Below, in pieces: positions 1 through 8,506 of a stretch of 50,399 nt of DNA (within the stretch, counting starts at the first letter, position 1; every line of letters starts with the position of its first letter). The stretch is from Chloroflexota bacterium (GTDB lineage Bacteria > Chloroflexota > Ktedonobacteria > Ktedonobacterales > JADMIN01): contig JAKAIY010000008.1 in the NCBI GenBank assembly GCA_021814145.1, forward strand, positions 1 through 50,399, read 5' to 3'. A model generated the notes under the pieces. The model was given only the letters and a program-made list of their open reading frames with translations. It searched no databases and was not told where the DNA came from. A program made the position numbers and the translations under genes.

Positions 1-34
1 ATGGCCCGAAGGCGCGGTTTTAACCACCAGCTCA
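1..34. repeat. Partial copy of an intergenic palindromic repeat
   Basis: This gene-free edge contains a unit reading aggcgcggttttaaccacc. It closely matches aggcgcggtttcaaccgcc near 50330, at the other end of the window. Both look like the end of one family of palindromic intergenic repeats. The copy here is truncated by the window edge, so its full extent cannot be judged. Confidence 0.4.
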
Positions 35-760
35 CTACTCGCGGATGATCTCGCCGTTGTTGAGGATCGCCGGATCGGGGATATAGCCGGGGAATTCCTG
101 CTCCCAGATATGGCCGGGCTCCTCGCGCGCTTCCCAGCGGCGCAGCGCGGCCAGCAGCACCTCGCGCTGCAGCCCGGGCTGGTTGGGCAGGCCCAGCGCG
201 TCGCCCAGCGTGAAGCCGGCCGGATGGATGGCGCGCGGCGGCCCCATTTCGGCTGATGCCTGGGGGACGAGCGTGATCAGCACGGTAGGCAGGCCGAGCA
301 TTTCGATCTCGCGCTGAATCGCCACGACGGTGCGATGGCAGAGCGGGCAGCCAGCCGTCAGTATCACAGCGTCGGCGCGCGAGCGCTCGATGATCTTCGC
401 CATCTCTGGCGCGGCGCGCTCATAGAGGTCGCGTAGGCGCTGGCTGTAGCCCATGAACCCGAGATGCTTGTCGCCTACGCCGCCGATCACGCCTTCCGCC
501 GCCAGCTCGCGCAGGCGGTCAATCGGAAAGACGCAGTTGATATCCTGATCGGCGTGGCGGTGGTCGTAGTGCTCGTGCGTCACCATCAGCTGGCGGGCCT
601 GGACATCGCCGGGAATCAGCCGCCAGGAGTTGTCGCCCGCCAGGTCGAAGGGCTCCTGGTCGCGCGGATGGACGCCCGCCGTCGTGACCAGCGCGAAGGT
701 CGTCTCGCGCAGTTCGCGGCGGCGTGGCGTGTAGGGGATGCAGCGTCGCGACATGGGCAT
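35..760 (-). CDS. GrdB/PrdB-related (glycine/sarcosine/betaine reductase B-like) protein without selenocysteine
   Basis: A protein of about 241 residues related to the selenoprotein B family of glycine/betaine and D-proline reductases. Visible family features are the ALVTTAGVHPRDQEPFDL strand, the GDNSWRLIP segment, the HEHYDHRHADQDIN block and a later AVILTAGCPLCHRT segment. In the reductases that last site carries selenocysteine. Here it is an ordinary CPLC pair and no in-frame TGA is needed, so classical Stickland reductase activity is doubtful and a thiol-redox role is an inference. The ATG at 760 is preferred over upstream starts because GAGGG lies about eight bases before it; 754 is an alternative. 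It lies downstream of the peroxiredoxin gene on the same strand, about 100 bases away, which fits co-transcription and a redox theme. Confidence 0.62.
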   Translation of the reverse strand: MPMSRRCIPYTPRRRELRETTFALVTTAGVHPRDQEPFDLAGDNSWRLIPGDVQARQLMVTHEHYDHRHADQDINCVFPIDRLRELAAEGVIGGVGDKHLGFMGYSQRLRDLYERAAPEMAKIIERSRADAVILTAGCPLCHRTVVAIQREIEMLGLPTVLITLVPQASAEMGPPRAIHPAGFTLGDALGLPNQPGLQREVLLAALRRWEAREEPGHIWEQEFPGYIPDPAILNNGEIIRE

Positions 761-858
761 AGAGGTCGCCCTCGTTTTCTCGAATTCTCGCATCGGTCCG
801 ATGCGGGCGTGAGCCGCCGCGCATGGCTCGCGGCGGCTCACGGATGACGGACGCGCCT

Positions 859-1350
859 CTAACTGAGCTTGCGCAGCACGTCGAACAGCTCTTCGTTGTC
901 CGGCGCCTCACCAAGCGGACGGTGGACGTGAATCCACGCGACCTTGCCAGCCTTATCCACGACGATCAGCGCGCGCTCCGCCACACCGAGGGCATGGCGC
1001 ACGCCGTACATGTCCACGACCTTGCCCTGGGGGTAGGCGTCAGTGAGCAGCGGGAAGGTGACGCCAATCTCCTTGGCCCAGTGCGCCAGCGCGAGCTTCG
1101 AGTCAACGCTGATGCCGAGCGCTTCGGTGTCGTACGAGCGGAAGCGCTCCAACTCGGCCTCATAGGATGGCATCTGCGCCGAGCAGGTCCCGCTGAAGGC
1201 CCAGGGGAAGAATGCCAGCACGACGTTCTTTTTCCCCCGATAGGAGCTGAGTGTCACCGCGCCTTCAGTGGTCGCGGAGTTGAGGGTGAAATCAGGGGCC
1301 TCATCGCCAACGGTGAGCGTAGCTGTCCGGTTCAAGCTGGTTTCTATCAT
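859..1350 (-). CDS. Peroxiredoxin, AhpC/TSA family, 1-Cys (AhpE/BCP-like)
   Basis: A 163-residue thioredoxin-fold peroxidase that would reduce H2O2 or organic peroxides in the cytoplasm. The catalytic PxxxSxxC motif is P49...S53...C56 (PWAFSGTC), and the supporting arginine is R126 (ERALIVVD). C56 is the only cysteine, so no internal resolving cysteine exists. The enzyme must be recycled by an external thiol, as in AhpE-type 1-Cys enzymes. Length and the N-terminal VGDEAPDFTL segment are typical. It lies just upstream of the GrdB-like gene, which contains a CxxC pair; a functional link is an inference. Confidence 0.9.
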   Translation of the reverse strand: MIETSLNRTATLTVGDEAPDFTLNSATTEGAVTLSSYRGKKNVVLAFFPWAFSGTCSAQMPSYEAELERFRSYDTEALGISVDSKLALAHWAKEIGVTFPLLTDAYPQGKVVDMYGVRHALGVAERALIVVDKAGKVAWIHVHRPLGEAPDNEELFDVLRKLS

Positions 1351-1499
1351 GCGTCCAATACTCTGTTCCGCCGCTCGCTATCGCGGCCTCTTATGTCCAC
1401 ACGCCTGCGTGGGCGAAGCTTCACGCCCACGGAAAGGATTGTAGCGCGGGGCCGTGAAGAGCGACAAACAGCGCATGAACGGTATCGCTGAGGCAGTGG

Positions 1500-3200
1500 C
1501 TACGCTCTCCCGCCGCCGATGTGAGACGCCGTAGGCGCGCGCGCCGCTCCGAGGTCGCGCGCATGCGCCAGCAGGCGGCGCCAGCCGCGCGCCAGCGCAT
1601 TATACAGTACACGGTCCGCTCCCTCGGCCACGAGGATGGCGTAAACCACGTCGGGCAGGTCGAGCCAGCTGCGCAAGGCAAGGTAGCGTGGCGTCCATTC
1701 CGGCAGGAACTTGTTGTTGAAGACCTCCAGTGAACTGGTCTGGAAAGCCAGGCTGCCCAGCCGCGCCAGCGCCTTGCCGCCCAGCCATCCAGGCAGGCCG
1801 GAGAAGGTGGAGAAGTTGAGGCTAACGGCGCTCGCGCCACGCTTGCGCAAGGTGGTCAACGTCTCCATCAGCAGGAGCTCCATCGCGGCGTTGGGCGCGG
1901 TGTTCAGTCTCCGGGTCAGGTCTAGCGAATAGTAGCCCTCGCCGCCGGGCAGTAGCGTCAGGTAGGTGACTGGTTCGCCCTCCGGATCACGCAGCAGGCC
2001 GATGAGACAGTGGGCCTCGGCGGGACCTGGAAAACGCCCCAGTGTCATAGAGCAGCCATAGCTCATGCCGCCTCGCCGCGAGCGCCACTCAGCGTCAATG
2101 CGTTCCAGCGCCGCGTGCGCCGGCTGCGTGATCTCAGAAGGGGAAACCAGCTCGCAGTGGTAGCCACGCCCAGCCAGCGAGCGCTGCGCCCAGCGCATTT
2201 TCTTGGCCAGTCGCTCGACGCTGAAGGCTGTCAGATCCACGACCGCTTCACGTCCGACAGGCAGCGTGCGCATGCCCGCCGCCGCCGCGATAGACCGCTC
2301 GTCGCGAGAGAGCGCCACCGCCGCTGGAACCAGCCGCTCCTGGCGCAGCCAGGCGCGAAACTCCTTATATACCCGCTCGCGCTCGCTGGCTGGCCCCAGG
2401 ATGGCGCCCACCTGAAGCGCCACGCGCCCCACCAGCCGGTAGCTGATCGCGCCACGACCGTCCAGCGTCAGGAAGGTGCGGACATCACCGCGGTGCGCGA
2501 GATAGGCGAGCGAGTTGCGCGACGAGCGGCCCAGGCGCGGATACAGGTCCTCTGGCGTCTTCTGGAGTCCTATCCGCGCCAGCGAGGTCCATGAGATGGC
2601 GATGAAGACGGTAATCAGGAAGGCAGGCAGCGCATATCGCGTCTCATGGAGAAAGACACGCTCCAGGCGCAGCTGGCGTGTCAAGAGCGCAACGGCGCGC
2701 GCCGCGATGGGCCAGTCAGCATGCCATCCTGAGGCGTTCTCCTCCAGCGCGCGCAGGCCCGCCACAACACCGTGGCCGGCGCGCTGGTAGAGCCACTGGA
2801 AGGCGGCCATCAGCAGACCTAGCCGCGCCAGATCCACCACTGTATAGCGCACAGGGATGTCATGGAAGTGGCGCCGCGTACGCCAGAGCGCGATCACCAG
2901 CGCCAGATTGATGAGCGCCTCCTCAACGTCCAGCCCCTTGAGCAGGTTCATCACTGTCGCGACGCCGCCGGTCAGCATCAGCGTGTAAGCCGCGCGGCGG
3001 TGTCCACGCGCGGCAGGCCACGCTAGCAATAGAATCGCGACGCCCGCGAAGAGTGTCACGTGCTGCGCCACCAGCGCCAGCGCGACCGGCGCGACGCTGG
3101 TGAGAAGGGTAAAGCGTTTGGGCCAGACCGGCAGCAATGTCGAGCCGATATTGACCAGCCCGACGAGACAGATCAGGGTGGCGCGCAGCGTCGTTCGCAT
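1500..3200 (-). CDS. Phosphatidylglycerol lysyltransferase-domain (MprF/DUF2156) membrane protein
   Basis: A 566-residue protein with about four hydrophobic segments in residues 1-110, further hydrophobic stretches around 125-150 and 190-215, and a soluble C-terminal DUF2156 domain. The DUF2156 signature is clear in the MTLGRF, YSLDLTRR, NAAMELLLMETL and LNFSTFSGL segments. MprF-type enzymes transfer an amino acid from aminoacyl-tRNA to phosphatidylglycerol and so lower surface charge. The membrane part is shorter than in full MprF flippases (about 840 residues), so lipid flipping may be absent. Substrate amino acid cannot be predicted. AAGGAG lies about 11 bases before the ATG. A TATACT element upstream, near 3243-3248, is a possible -10. 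Confidence 0.8.
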   Translation of the reverse strand: MRTTLRATLICLVGLVNIGSTLLPVWPKRFTLLTSVAPVALALVAQHVTLFAGVAILLLAWPAARGHRRAAYTLMLTGGVATVMNLLKGLDVEEALINLALVIALWRTRRHFHDIPVRYTVVDLARLGLLMAAFQWLYQRAGHGVVAGLRALEENASGWHADWPIAARAVALLTRQLRLERVFLHETRYALPAFLITVFIAISWTSLARIGLQKTPEDLYPRLGRSSRNSLAYLAHRGDVRTFLTLDGRGAISYRLVGRVALQVGAILGPASERERVYKEFRAWLRQERLVPAAVALSRDERSIAAAAGMRTLPVGREAVVDLTAFSVERLAKKMRWAQRSLAGRGYHCELVSPSEITQPAHAALERIDAEWRSRRGGMSYGCSMTLGRFPGPAEAHCLIGLLRDPEGEPVTYLTLLPGGEGYYSLDLTRRLNTAPNAAMELLLMETLTTLRKRGASAVSLNFSTFSGLPGWLGGKALARLGSLAFQTSSLEVFNNKFLPEWTPRYLALRSWLDLPDVVYAILVAEGADRVLYNALARGWRRLLAHARDLGAARAPTASHIGGGRA

Positions 3201-3315
3201 GGGGTATTGAGTCTCCTTCGCTCAACTCCAGGGCCGGAACGAGTATAGCAGGAGACGTCGCGTGGTAGCTATTGTGGTGGGACGATTCGCGCGGCTTCGC
3301 GTGCCTGGAGGAGCG

Positions 3316-3347
3316 AAAACAAAATCAGGCGCCTCACAGGACGCCTG
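3316..3347 (-). terminator. Intrinsic terminator of tRNA-Phe
   Basis: On the minus strand, just past the tRNA 3' end, CAGGCG pairs with CGCCTG. The stem extends by CCT/AGG around a one-base bulge, with a GTG loop. The U-rich tail ATTTTGTTTT follows at 3325-3316. It separates the tRNA from the MprF-like gene downstream. Confidence 0.7.
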
Positions 3348-3366
3348 GTGGAAAGCGGTTTTAAGG

Positions 3367-3439
3367 TGCCAAGGGGCGGGATCGAACCGCCGACCCCAGC
3401 ATTTTCAGTGCTGTGCTCTACCGACTGAGCTACCTTGGC
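3367..3439 (-). tRNA. tRNA-Phe (anticodon GAA)
   Basis: A complete 73-nt cloverleaf on the minus strand. The acceptor GCCAAGG pairs with CCTTGGC, the D stem is GCTC/GAGC, and the anticodon stem CAGCA/TGCTG encloses the loop CTGAAAA with anticodon GAA. The T stem is GGCGG/CCGCC with a TTCGATC loop. The discriminator is A and no CCA is encoded. A near-consensus promoter lies upstream and an intrinsic terminator downstream, so it is a single-gene unit. Confidence 0.96.
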
Positions 3440-3470
3440 GTTAACGGCGCTGTCAGGCGCTGCGTAGCGT

Positions 3471-3500
3471 AGTGTACCATCGCGCCCGCGCCGCTGTCAA
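3471..3500 (-). promoter_or_regulatory. Sigma70-type promoter of tRNA-Phe
   Basis: On the minus strand a perfect -35 TTGACA (3500-3495) is followed after 18 bases by TACACT (3476-3471). Transcription would start near 3464, about 25 bases before the tRNA 5' end. This is the clearest promoter in the window. Confidence 0.75.
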
Positions 3501-3532
3501 CGCGATGGGAAGAAAGCGAACGGTGAAAAACG

Positions 3533-4498
3533 CTACTGGAACGCCAGCCCCTCGTGCTCGCCGGGGAGAGGCTCCCCGATCCCCCCGTCGCGATCCAGGG
3601 CGCAGGCAAGGAAGGCGCAAACGCGCTGGCAGTAGCCTGGGCGGTCGAGGAAGTAGGCTCCGCAGTGGCCCGCGCCGCTGGCGAGCCACAGCTCTTTGGG
3701 CTCGCCAGCCGCGTCATAGAGCCGCTGGGCATGGCTGACGGGGATGGTCGCGTCGGCGGTTCCGTGGATGAGCAGCAGCGGGCGCGGCGCGATCTGCCCC
3801 ACCACGCGCAGCGGCGCCACGTCGCGGCTGCGGTAGCCCGCGCGGCGCTCCAGGAAGTAGTCGGCGGTGACAAGGAAAGGCTGGCCAGGCAGGCGGATCG
3901 TGCGCGCGATGTTGTGGCTGACGACATCAGCGTGGGTCGCGAAAGGCGAGTCCGCCACGACTACCTGAATCTCCGGGCGGCTGGCGGCGGCCAGGATCGC
4001 CAGAGCCGCGCCCATCGAGAAACCAATCACGCCAACGCGCGCGCCCGGAATTCGCTCCAGCGCGTAGTCCAGCGCGGCGTACACATCGCGCAACTCGCGG
4101 TATGCCAGCGTGACCGGCGCGCCGCGCCCCGCGCCATGCCCGTGGTAATCGAAGAGCAGCACATTGAAGCCCGCGCGCCAGAGCGCCGACCCAATGCCGA
4201 CCAGCTCGGACTTGGCGCCCCGAAAGCCGGTCAGCCCGATGATGACGCGGTCCGTTTCGGGGCGCGGAAACCACCAGCCATCGAGCGTACGCTCTTCCTG
4301 CCCGGTGGGGATGCGGATGTCCTCGAAGAGGACGCCCGTTTCGAAAGGGGTCATGACGTAATCATCCATCGGGTTGGGGCGCCTGGGAGCTGTCAGCACG
4401 TGCGCCACATAGTATCCTACCCCCGCGCCAGTAGCCGCCACCGCCGCCACGCTCGCTCCCGCCGTCAGCGCCAGCCCGCGCAGCAATCGCCTGTCCAT
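3533..4498 (-). CDS. Membrane-anchored alpha/beta hydrolase
   Basis: A 321-residue serine hydrolase. A hydrophobic stretch at residues 8-35, after MDRRLLRG, looks like a signal anchor that places the enzyme outside the membrane. The catalytic triad can be read as S161 (GFSMG), D248 (HGTADATIP) and H277 (GAGHCGAY). The likely oxyanion region is around GLTGFRG at 88-94, and HGHGAGRG follows a beta strand at 119-126. The ATG at 4498 is preferred over the longer frame, whose extra 35 residues are polar and would precede the membrane segment. The substrate is unknown; esterase or peptidase are both possible. It is followed by the divergently transcribed promoter region of tRNA-Phe. Confidence 0.85.
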   Translation of the reverse strand: MDRRLLRGLALTAGASVAAVAATGAGVGYYVAHVLTAPRRPNPMDDYVMTPFETGVLFEDIRIPTGQEERTLDGWWFPRPETDRVIIGLTGFRGAKSELVGIGSALWRAGFNVLLFDYHGHGAGRGAPVTLAYRELRDVYAALDYALERIPGARVGVIGFSMGAALAILAAASRPEIQVVVADSPFATHADVVSHNIARTIRLPGQPFLVTADYFLERRAGYRSRDVAPLRVVGQIAPRPLLLIHGTADATIPVSHAQRLYDAAGEPKELWLASGAGHCGAYFLDRPGYCQRVCAFLACALDRDGGIGEPLPGEHEGLAFQ

Positions 4499-4554
4499 GC
4501 TCTCGTCTGTCTCCGCTTGTGTCCTGGCCTCAGTCCACTGGTTTGCCGCGGCGC

Positions 4555-5442
4555 CTATTCGGCCTGCTCTGATTGTACCGCGTCCACGCCAGACGCCAGC
4601 CAACCCCGCGCCTGATAAATTTCCGCCAGTGTGTCGGGGCGATCAGTCATCAGGCCGTCCACGCCCCAGTCGAGCAGACGCTCCATATCGGCGCCGCCAT
4701 CTACCGTCCAGACGTGGGTGTCCAGCTCCAGCGCGCGCGCCAGCCGGATGCTGTTCGGCGAGACGACGCGGATCCCGCGATAGACCTCGGGGACCTGCAG
4801 CGCATCGTAGGCCGGACGCAGCCGCTGTGTGGCGCGGAACAGGACGTGTAGCAAGAATGAGCGCACTTCGCTCGCGCTGGCCGATGTGGCCACACGCCCT
4901 TCACTTGCCGCGCGGAACCGCGCCAGCGTCCTGTCGTCATAACTGCCAACCATCGCGCGGTCTTCCCAGCCTCGGTCTCGCAGCAACCGGGCGAAGCGGA
5001 TATCGCCCTGTTCGTCGCCGATCTTGATCTCGATGTTGATCCGCACGTCCGGGAAACGCTCGAATACCTCAGCCAGCGTCGGAACCGTCACGCCCTGCCC
5101 GCGCCAGGGATAGGTCGCGCCACCATCGGGCGTGAAGCGGTAGCCAGCGTCCAGACGCCGGACTTCATCCAGCGTGAGCGCGCTGATCGGGCCGGAGCCA
5201 TTGGTCGTGCGCTCCAGCGTATCATCATGAAAAACGACGATTTCGCCGTCGCGGGTGTAGTGAATGTCGAGCTCCAGCGCATCCGCGCCCAGCGCCAGCC
5301 CACGCTCGTAGGCTGGCAGTGTGTTCTCTGGCGCGAGCGCGGAGCCACCCCGGTGGGCGAAAAACAGTGGCCGCTCATGGGTAGTGTAGGGCGGTCGCGC
5401 TGCCCCATCGCGCTCAACGGCGCTTCGCTTGTCACGGTTCAT
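4555..5442 (-). CDS. Glycerophosphodiester phosphodiesterase
   Basis: A 295-residue cytoplasmic GDPD enzyme with no signal peptide. It hydrolyses glycerophosphodiesters to glycerol-3-phosphate and an alcohol. Family landmarks are H30-R31 (AHRGGS), APENT at 38-42 with the metal-binding E39, the ELDIHYTRDGEIVVFHDD block (acidic metal ligands at 57-59, second catalytic histidine H72) and the NIEIK strand. The C-terminal VWTVDGGADMERLLDWGVDGLMTDRP segment is typical. GGAGGAG lies about 12 bases before the ATG. It sits 56 bases upstream of the membrane hydrolase on the same strand, and the two may be co-transcribed. A lipid-turnover link is an inference. Confidence 0.92.
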   Translation of the reverse strand: MNRDKRSAVERDGAARPPYTTHERPLFFAHRGGSALAPENTLPAYERGLALGADALELDIHYTRDGEIVVFHDDTLERTTNGSGPISALTLDEVRRLDAGYRFTPDGGATYPWRGQGVTVPTLAEVFERFPDVRINIEIKIGDEQGDIRFARLLRDRGWEDRAMVGSYDDRTLARFRAASEGRVATSASASEVRSFLLHVLFRATQRLRPAYDALQVPEVYRGIRVVSPNSIRLARALELDTHVWTVDGGADMERLLDWGVDGLMTDRPDTLAEIYQARGWLASGVDAVQSEQAE

Positions 5443-5505
5443 CAGGCTATCTGGCTCCTCCCAGCGCGCTTGCGCCGTTTGTGAAGCTGGTCATGTCGCG
5501 GGGAG

Positions 5506-6033
5506 TCACTCAGCGCTTTCGCGCTCACCCGGGATGTACGGAATCATGCCCCGCTGAAAGGCTTCCTCCTGGATTTCACGTGGCGCGTAGCGCGCGTCAA
5601 CGATGAACCCATTGACTTCCAGCATCCAGACCAAAGGATTGCCCTCGATCCGCGACGGAAGTGTCCAGTCCGGGTCCATCTGATGGATACGCAAGAGGTC
5701 GCGGATCTGTTTGGATTTTCCCTGCATTGTGCTGGCGCTGATCCCGAAATATTCAGCAATCTGGCTCGATGCGACATGTGGTGTCTGCGAGGAATCGAAA
5801 AGGAAATTCACCATGCCCAACGCATGGATGATTCCGGCGGCCCAGGTTGGCCCTTTGCCAGTCAGGAGCGGTGAGGGCCGCTTGCGGCAGAGGGTGGCGG
5901 ACAGCTCACAGCATAGCTGGCCATACTCGTCGTTCAGGAATGTCTGACTGAAGCTATCGGTGAGCTGGGCAACCTCATCAAAGCGCGCCCGCATCTCTTG
6001 GGGAACGCGCAACGAGGCGCTGTGTTTGGGCAT
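5506..6033 (-). CDS. DUF6398 domain protein
   Basis: A 175-residue protein matching, from memory, the DUF6398 family. Recognisable segments are LRVPQEMRARFDEVAQLTD, TFLNDEYGQLCCEL, RKRPSPLLTGK, TWAAGIIHALGMVNFLFD and a helix-turn-helix-like IAEYFGISASTMQGKSKQIRDLL. The last segment suggests nucleic acid binding, but this is inferred only from its helix-turn-helix look. The ATG at 6033 is chosen because GGAGGAG lies eight bases upstream; a longer frame to 6069 would bury that site. The gene is less G+C-rich than its neighbours, consistent with acquisition. The function is unknown. Confidence 0.72.
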   Translation of the reverse strand: MPKHSASLRVPQEMRARFDEVAQLTDSFSQTFLNDEYGQLCCELSATLCRKRPSPLLTGKGPTWAAGIIHALGMVNFLFDSSQTPHVASSQIAEYFGISASTMQGKSKQIRDLLRIHQMDPDWTLPSRIEGNPLVWMLEVNGFIVDARYAPREIQEEAFQRGMIPYIPGERESAE

Positions 6034-6269
6034 GGGGCGACTCCTCCGGCGGCTAGCGCGGCCTTTCATTCCCTACAGACTACGGCGCGGAGGCGTCCGC
6101 TGTCTACTTCTGGCGCGAACGGTGGTATGTGACGCGGGTGTGCGCGGAACGGCCCTCGATGTGCGATAGCCGCGCCTGTGTGGGGAGAGTGTGGGGACGG
6201 ATTCCCGCGCCGCCCAAGCCTGGTCGCGCGGCTTGTCGCGACATACGCATGAGAGGAGCGAATAGCGAA

Positions 6270-7085
6270 ATGAGTGCCCCAACAGGACAGACACAAACCA
6301 CGCCGCCCATCGCGCGGCTATTCGATCTGACAGGCAAGGCCGCGCTGGTGACAGGCGCGGCGATGGGTATTGGTGAGGCGATCGCCAGCCGCCTGGCTGA
6401 GGCGGGCGCGGCGGTGATGATCGCCGATGTCAATATGGAGGCCGCCCAGGCGACCGCCGCGCGGCTGGCCGCGCTGGGCCGCAAGGTCTCAGCCACCCGC
6501 GCGGATGTCAGCCAGGTTACGGATGCGCGGGCGATGGTGGCGAAGACGGTTGAAACCTTCGGGCGGCTCGACATTCTGGTGAACAACGCGGGTGTTTACC
6601 CTTTCAGCCCGGCGCTGGAGATGACCGAGGAGCAGTGGGACCGCGTGCTTGACATCAACCTCAAGGGCTCGTTCTTCGTCGCGCAGGCCGCCGCGTCGCA
6701 TATGGTGGAGGCTGGCCGGGGCGGGCGCATCGTCAACATCGCTTCGATTGACGCGCTGCACCCGACCGGCTTTCTGACGCATTACGATTCCTCCAAGGGC
6801 GGGGTTGTGATGATGACCAAAGCGCTGGCCAAGGAGCTTGGGCCGCGCGGTGTCACCGTCAACGCTATCGCTCCTGGCGGCATCTCCACGCCTGGCGCGG
6901 CGGCGGGCGGGAGCGCCGATCAGGCCAGCGCGGACGCCACCGCCGCTTTTATGGCGCGCATCCCGCTTGGGCGCGTGGGCGATCCAGACGACATCGCGCG
7001 TGTGGCGCTGTTCCTGGCCAGCGACGCGTCGGCCTACATGACCGGCTCGCTGGTGGTGGTGGATGGCGGCTACCTGCTTTCGTGA
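6270..7085 (+). CDS. SDR-family NAD(P)-dependent oxidoreductase
   Basis: A 271-residue classical short-chain dehydrogenase with a Rossmann fold. The nucleotide-binding motif is TGAAMGIG at 28-35 and NNAG is at 105-108. The catalytic residues are S159, Y172 and K176 (YDSSK), and the C-terminal GSLVVVDGG segment is typical. An acidic residue after the second strand (IADVN, D53) favours NAD over NADP. The substrate cannot be predicted; homologues are often annotated as 3-oxoacyl-ACP or sugar dehydrogenases. The start at 6270 follows GAGAGGAG by 11 bases; the upstream in-frame extension is Cys/Arg-rich and unlikely. Its last 16 bases overlap the end of the convergent MFS gene. Confidence 0.92.
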   Translation: MSAPTGQTQTTPPIARLFDLTGKAALVTGAAMGIGEAIASRLAEAGAAVMIADVNMEAAQATAARLAALGRKVSATRADVSQVTDARAMVAKTVETFGRLDILVNNAGVYPFSPALEMTEEQWDRVLDINLKGSFFVAQAAASHMVEAGRGGRIVNIASIDALHPTGFLTHYDSSKGGVVMMTKALAKELGPRGVTVNAIAPGGISTPGAAAGGSADQASADATAAFMARIPLGRVGDPDDIARVALFLASDASAYMTGSLVVVDGGYLLS

Positions 7086-8410
7086 GCCATGTCCACAGCC
7101 TCGGGCGGCTTGACGCCGGCCTCGCCACGTGGCGTATCCAGCCGCGCGACGAGGCCGCCCATGCGCCGGAGCTCCGGCCAGATGAGCGCGACAGCGGTGA
7201 CGGCCAGGATGGAGCCTACCCCACCGAGCGTCACCGCCAGGGTGGGGCCGAGCAGCTGCGCCGCCACACCCGATTCAAAGCCGCCGAGCTGGTTGGATGA
7301 GCCGATGAAGACGTTATTGACCGCCGCGAGACGGCCCCGTAGCTCATCTGGCACGCGCGTCAGCATCAGCGTCTTGCGGATGACGACGCTGATATTGTCG
7401 AGCGCGCCCAGGGCGAAGAGCATCGCCAGCGACAGCGGGAAAGAGCGCGAGAGACCGAAGACGATGGTGACGGCGCCGAATCCCGCCACCGCCAGCAGCA
7501 GCGTGCGCCCCGCCTGGCGGAACGGTGGCAGATAGGCCCGGGCGGTGGCCATGAGCAGCGCGCCGATGGAAGGCGCCGCGGCCATCAGGCCCAGGCCAGC
7601 CGCGCCCGCGCCCAGCATGTCAGCGAAGATCGGCAGCAAGGTGGTCGCGCCGCCGAGCAGCACGGCCACCATGTCCAGCGTAATGGCGGCCAGGATGATG
7701 GGCGTGCGCCAGATGAAGCGAACGCCACCCATCAGGCGGCTGAGCGTCATGCGCTCGCCTGAGCGTGACTCCTGCCTGCCGCGGATGCGCGAGATGAGCA
7801 GAATGCTTGCGACACCTGCGAGCGCGTCGAAGAAGTAGACTGGGGTGACGCTGCCACTCGCGGCGATGAGGATGCCGCCGAGCGCCGGGCCGGCGATGGC
7901 TGAGAGCTGCCAGAGGCTGCTGCTCCACGAGGCGGCGTTTTCGAAGGCGCTGGCGGGAACGGTTTGAGGCGGCAGCGCGCCCGACGCGGCGACATTGAAC
8001 GCGTCGCCCGCGCCGCGCGCTATCAGCAGGGGGTAGATCAGCGCGACTGGGCCGCTCGTCAGAGAAAGCGCCGCCAGCCCGATGGAGGTCAAGGCCATCA
8101 GTCCCTGGCTGAGCATGACGACGCGGCGGCGGTCGAAGCGGTCGGCGGCGTGTCCAGCCACCAGCGAGAACAGCAGCACGGGGGCGAACTGCGCTAGCCC
8201 GACGTAGCCCAGCATGACAGCCTGATGCGTCCGCGCGTAGATTTCCCAGCCAATGGCGACTGTCAGCATCTGCTCGCCCAGAGTGGCCAGCAGTGTCCCG
8301 CCCATCAGGTGGCGGAAGTCGGTGAAACGCAGCGCTGTATATGGGTCGCGCTTCACCCCGCTCACCGCGCCGTCGCTCGACCGCCGCTTCACCCCGTCTC
8401 CGCTGGCCAC
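7070..8410 (-). CDS. MFS transporter (MFS_3 / enterobactin-exporter-like)
   Basis: About 446 residues with 10-12 hydrophobic segments and a polar N-terminus, a major facilitator of the drug/siderophore exporter type. The loop between TM2 and TM3 has the family motif as GHAADRFDRRRVVM. A matching cytoplasmic loop, RVPDELRGRLAAVNNVF, lies in the second half. GTG at 8410 is chosen because GAGAGGAG lies five bases upstream; the frame can be extended to 8425. The cargo is unknown. The gene ends tail-to-tail inside the SDR gene, and no terminator separates the two. Confidence 0.85.
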   Translation of the reverse strand: MASGDGVKRRSSDGAVSGVKRDPYTALRFTDFRHLMGGTLLATLGEQMLTVAIGWEIYARTHQAVMLGYVGLAQFAPVLLFSLVAGHAADRFDRRRVVMLSQGLMALTSIGLAALSLTSGPVALIYPLLIARGAGDAFNVAASGALPPQTVPASAFENAASWSSSLWQLSAIAGPALGGILIAASGSVTPVYFFDALAGVASILLISRIRGRQESRSGERMTLSRLMGGVRFIWRTPIILAAITLDMVAVLLGGATTLLPIFADMLGAGAAGLGLMAAAPSIGALLMATARAYLPPFRQAGRTLLLAVAGFGAVTIVFGLSRSFPLSLAMLFALGALDNISVVIRKTLMLTRVPDELRGRLAAVNNVFIGSSNQLGGFESGVAAQLLGPTLAVTLGGVGSILAVTAVALIWPELRRMGGLVARLDTPRGEAGVKPPEAVDMAHESR

Positions 8411-8506
8411 ACGCGCTCCTCTCACGCTATCGTCACTTTTCGTCCGCTAGGGTACAAGTATAGCGCGTTGGAGTATCGCCGTGGCGATTGGACGGCGGAT
8501 GGGATG

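Noticed and set aside
35-760. Selenoprotein with an in-frame TGA
   Set aside because: The catalytic site reads as CPLC with normal codons and the frame is continuous.
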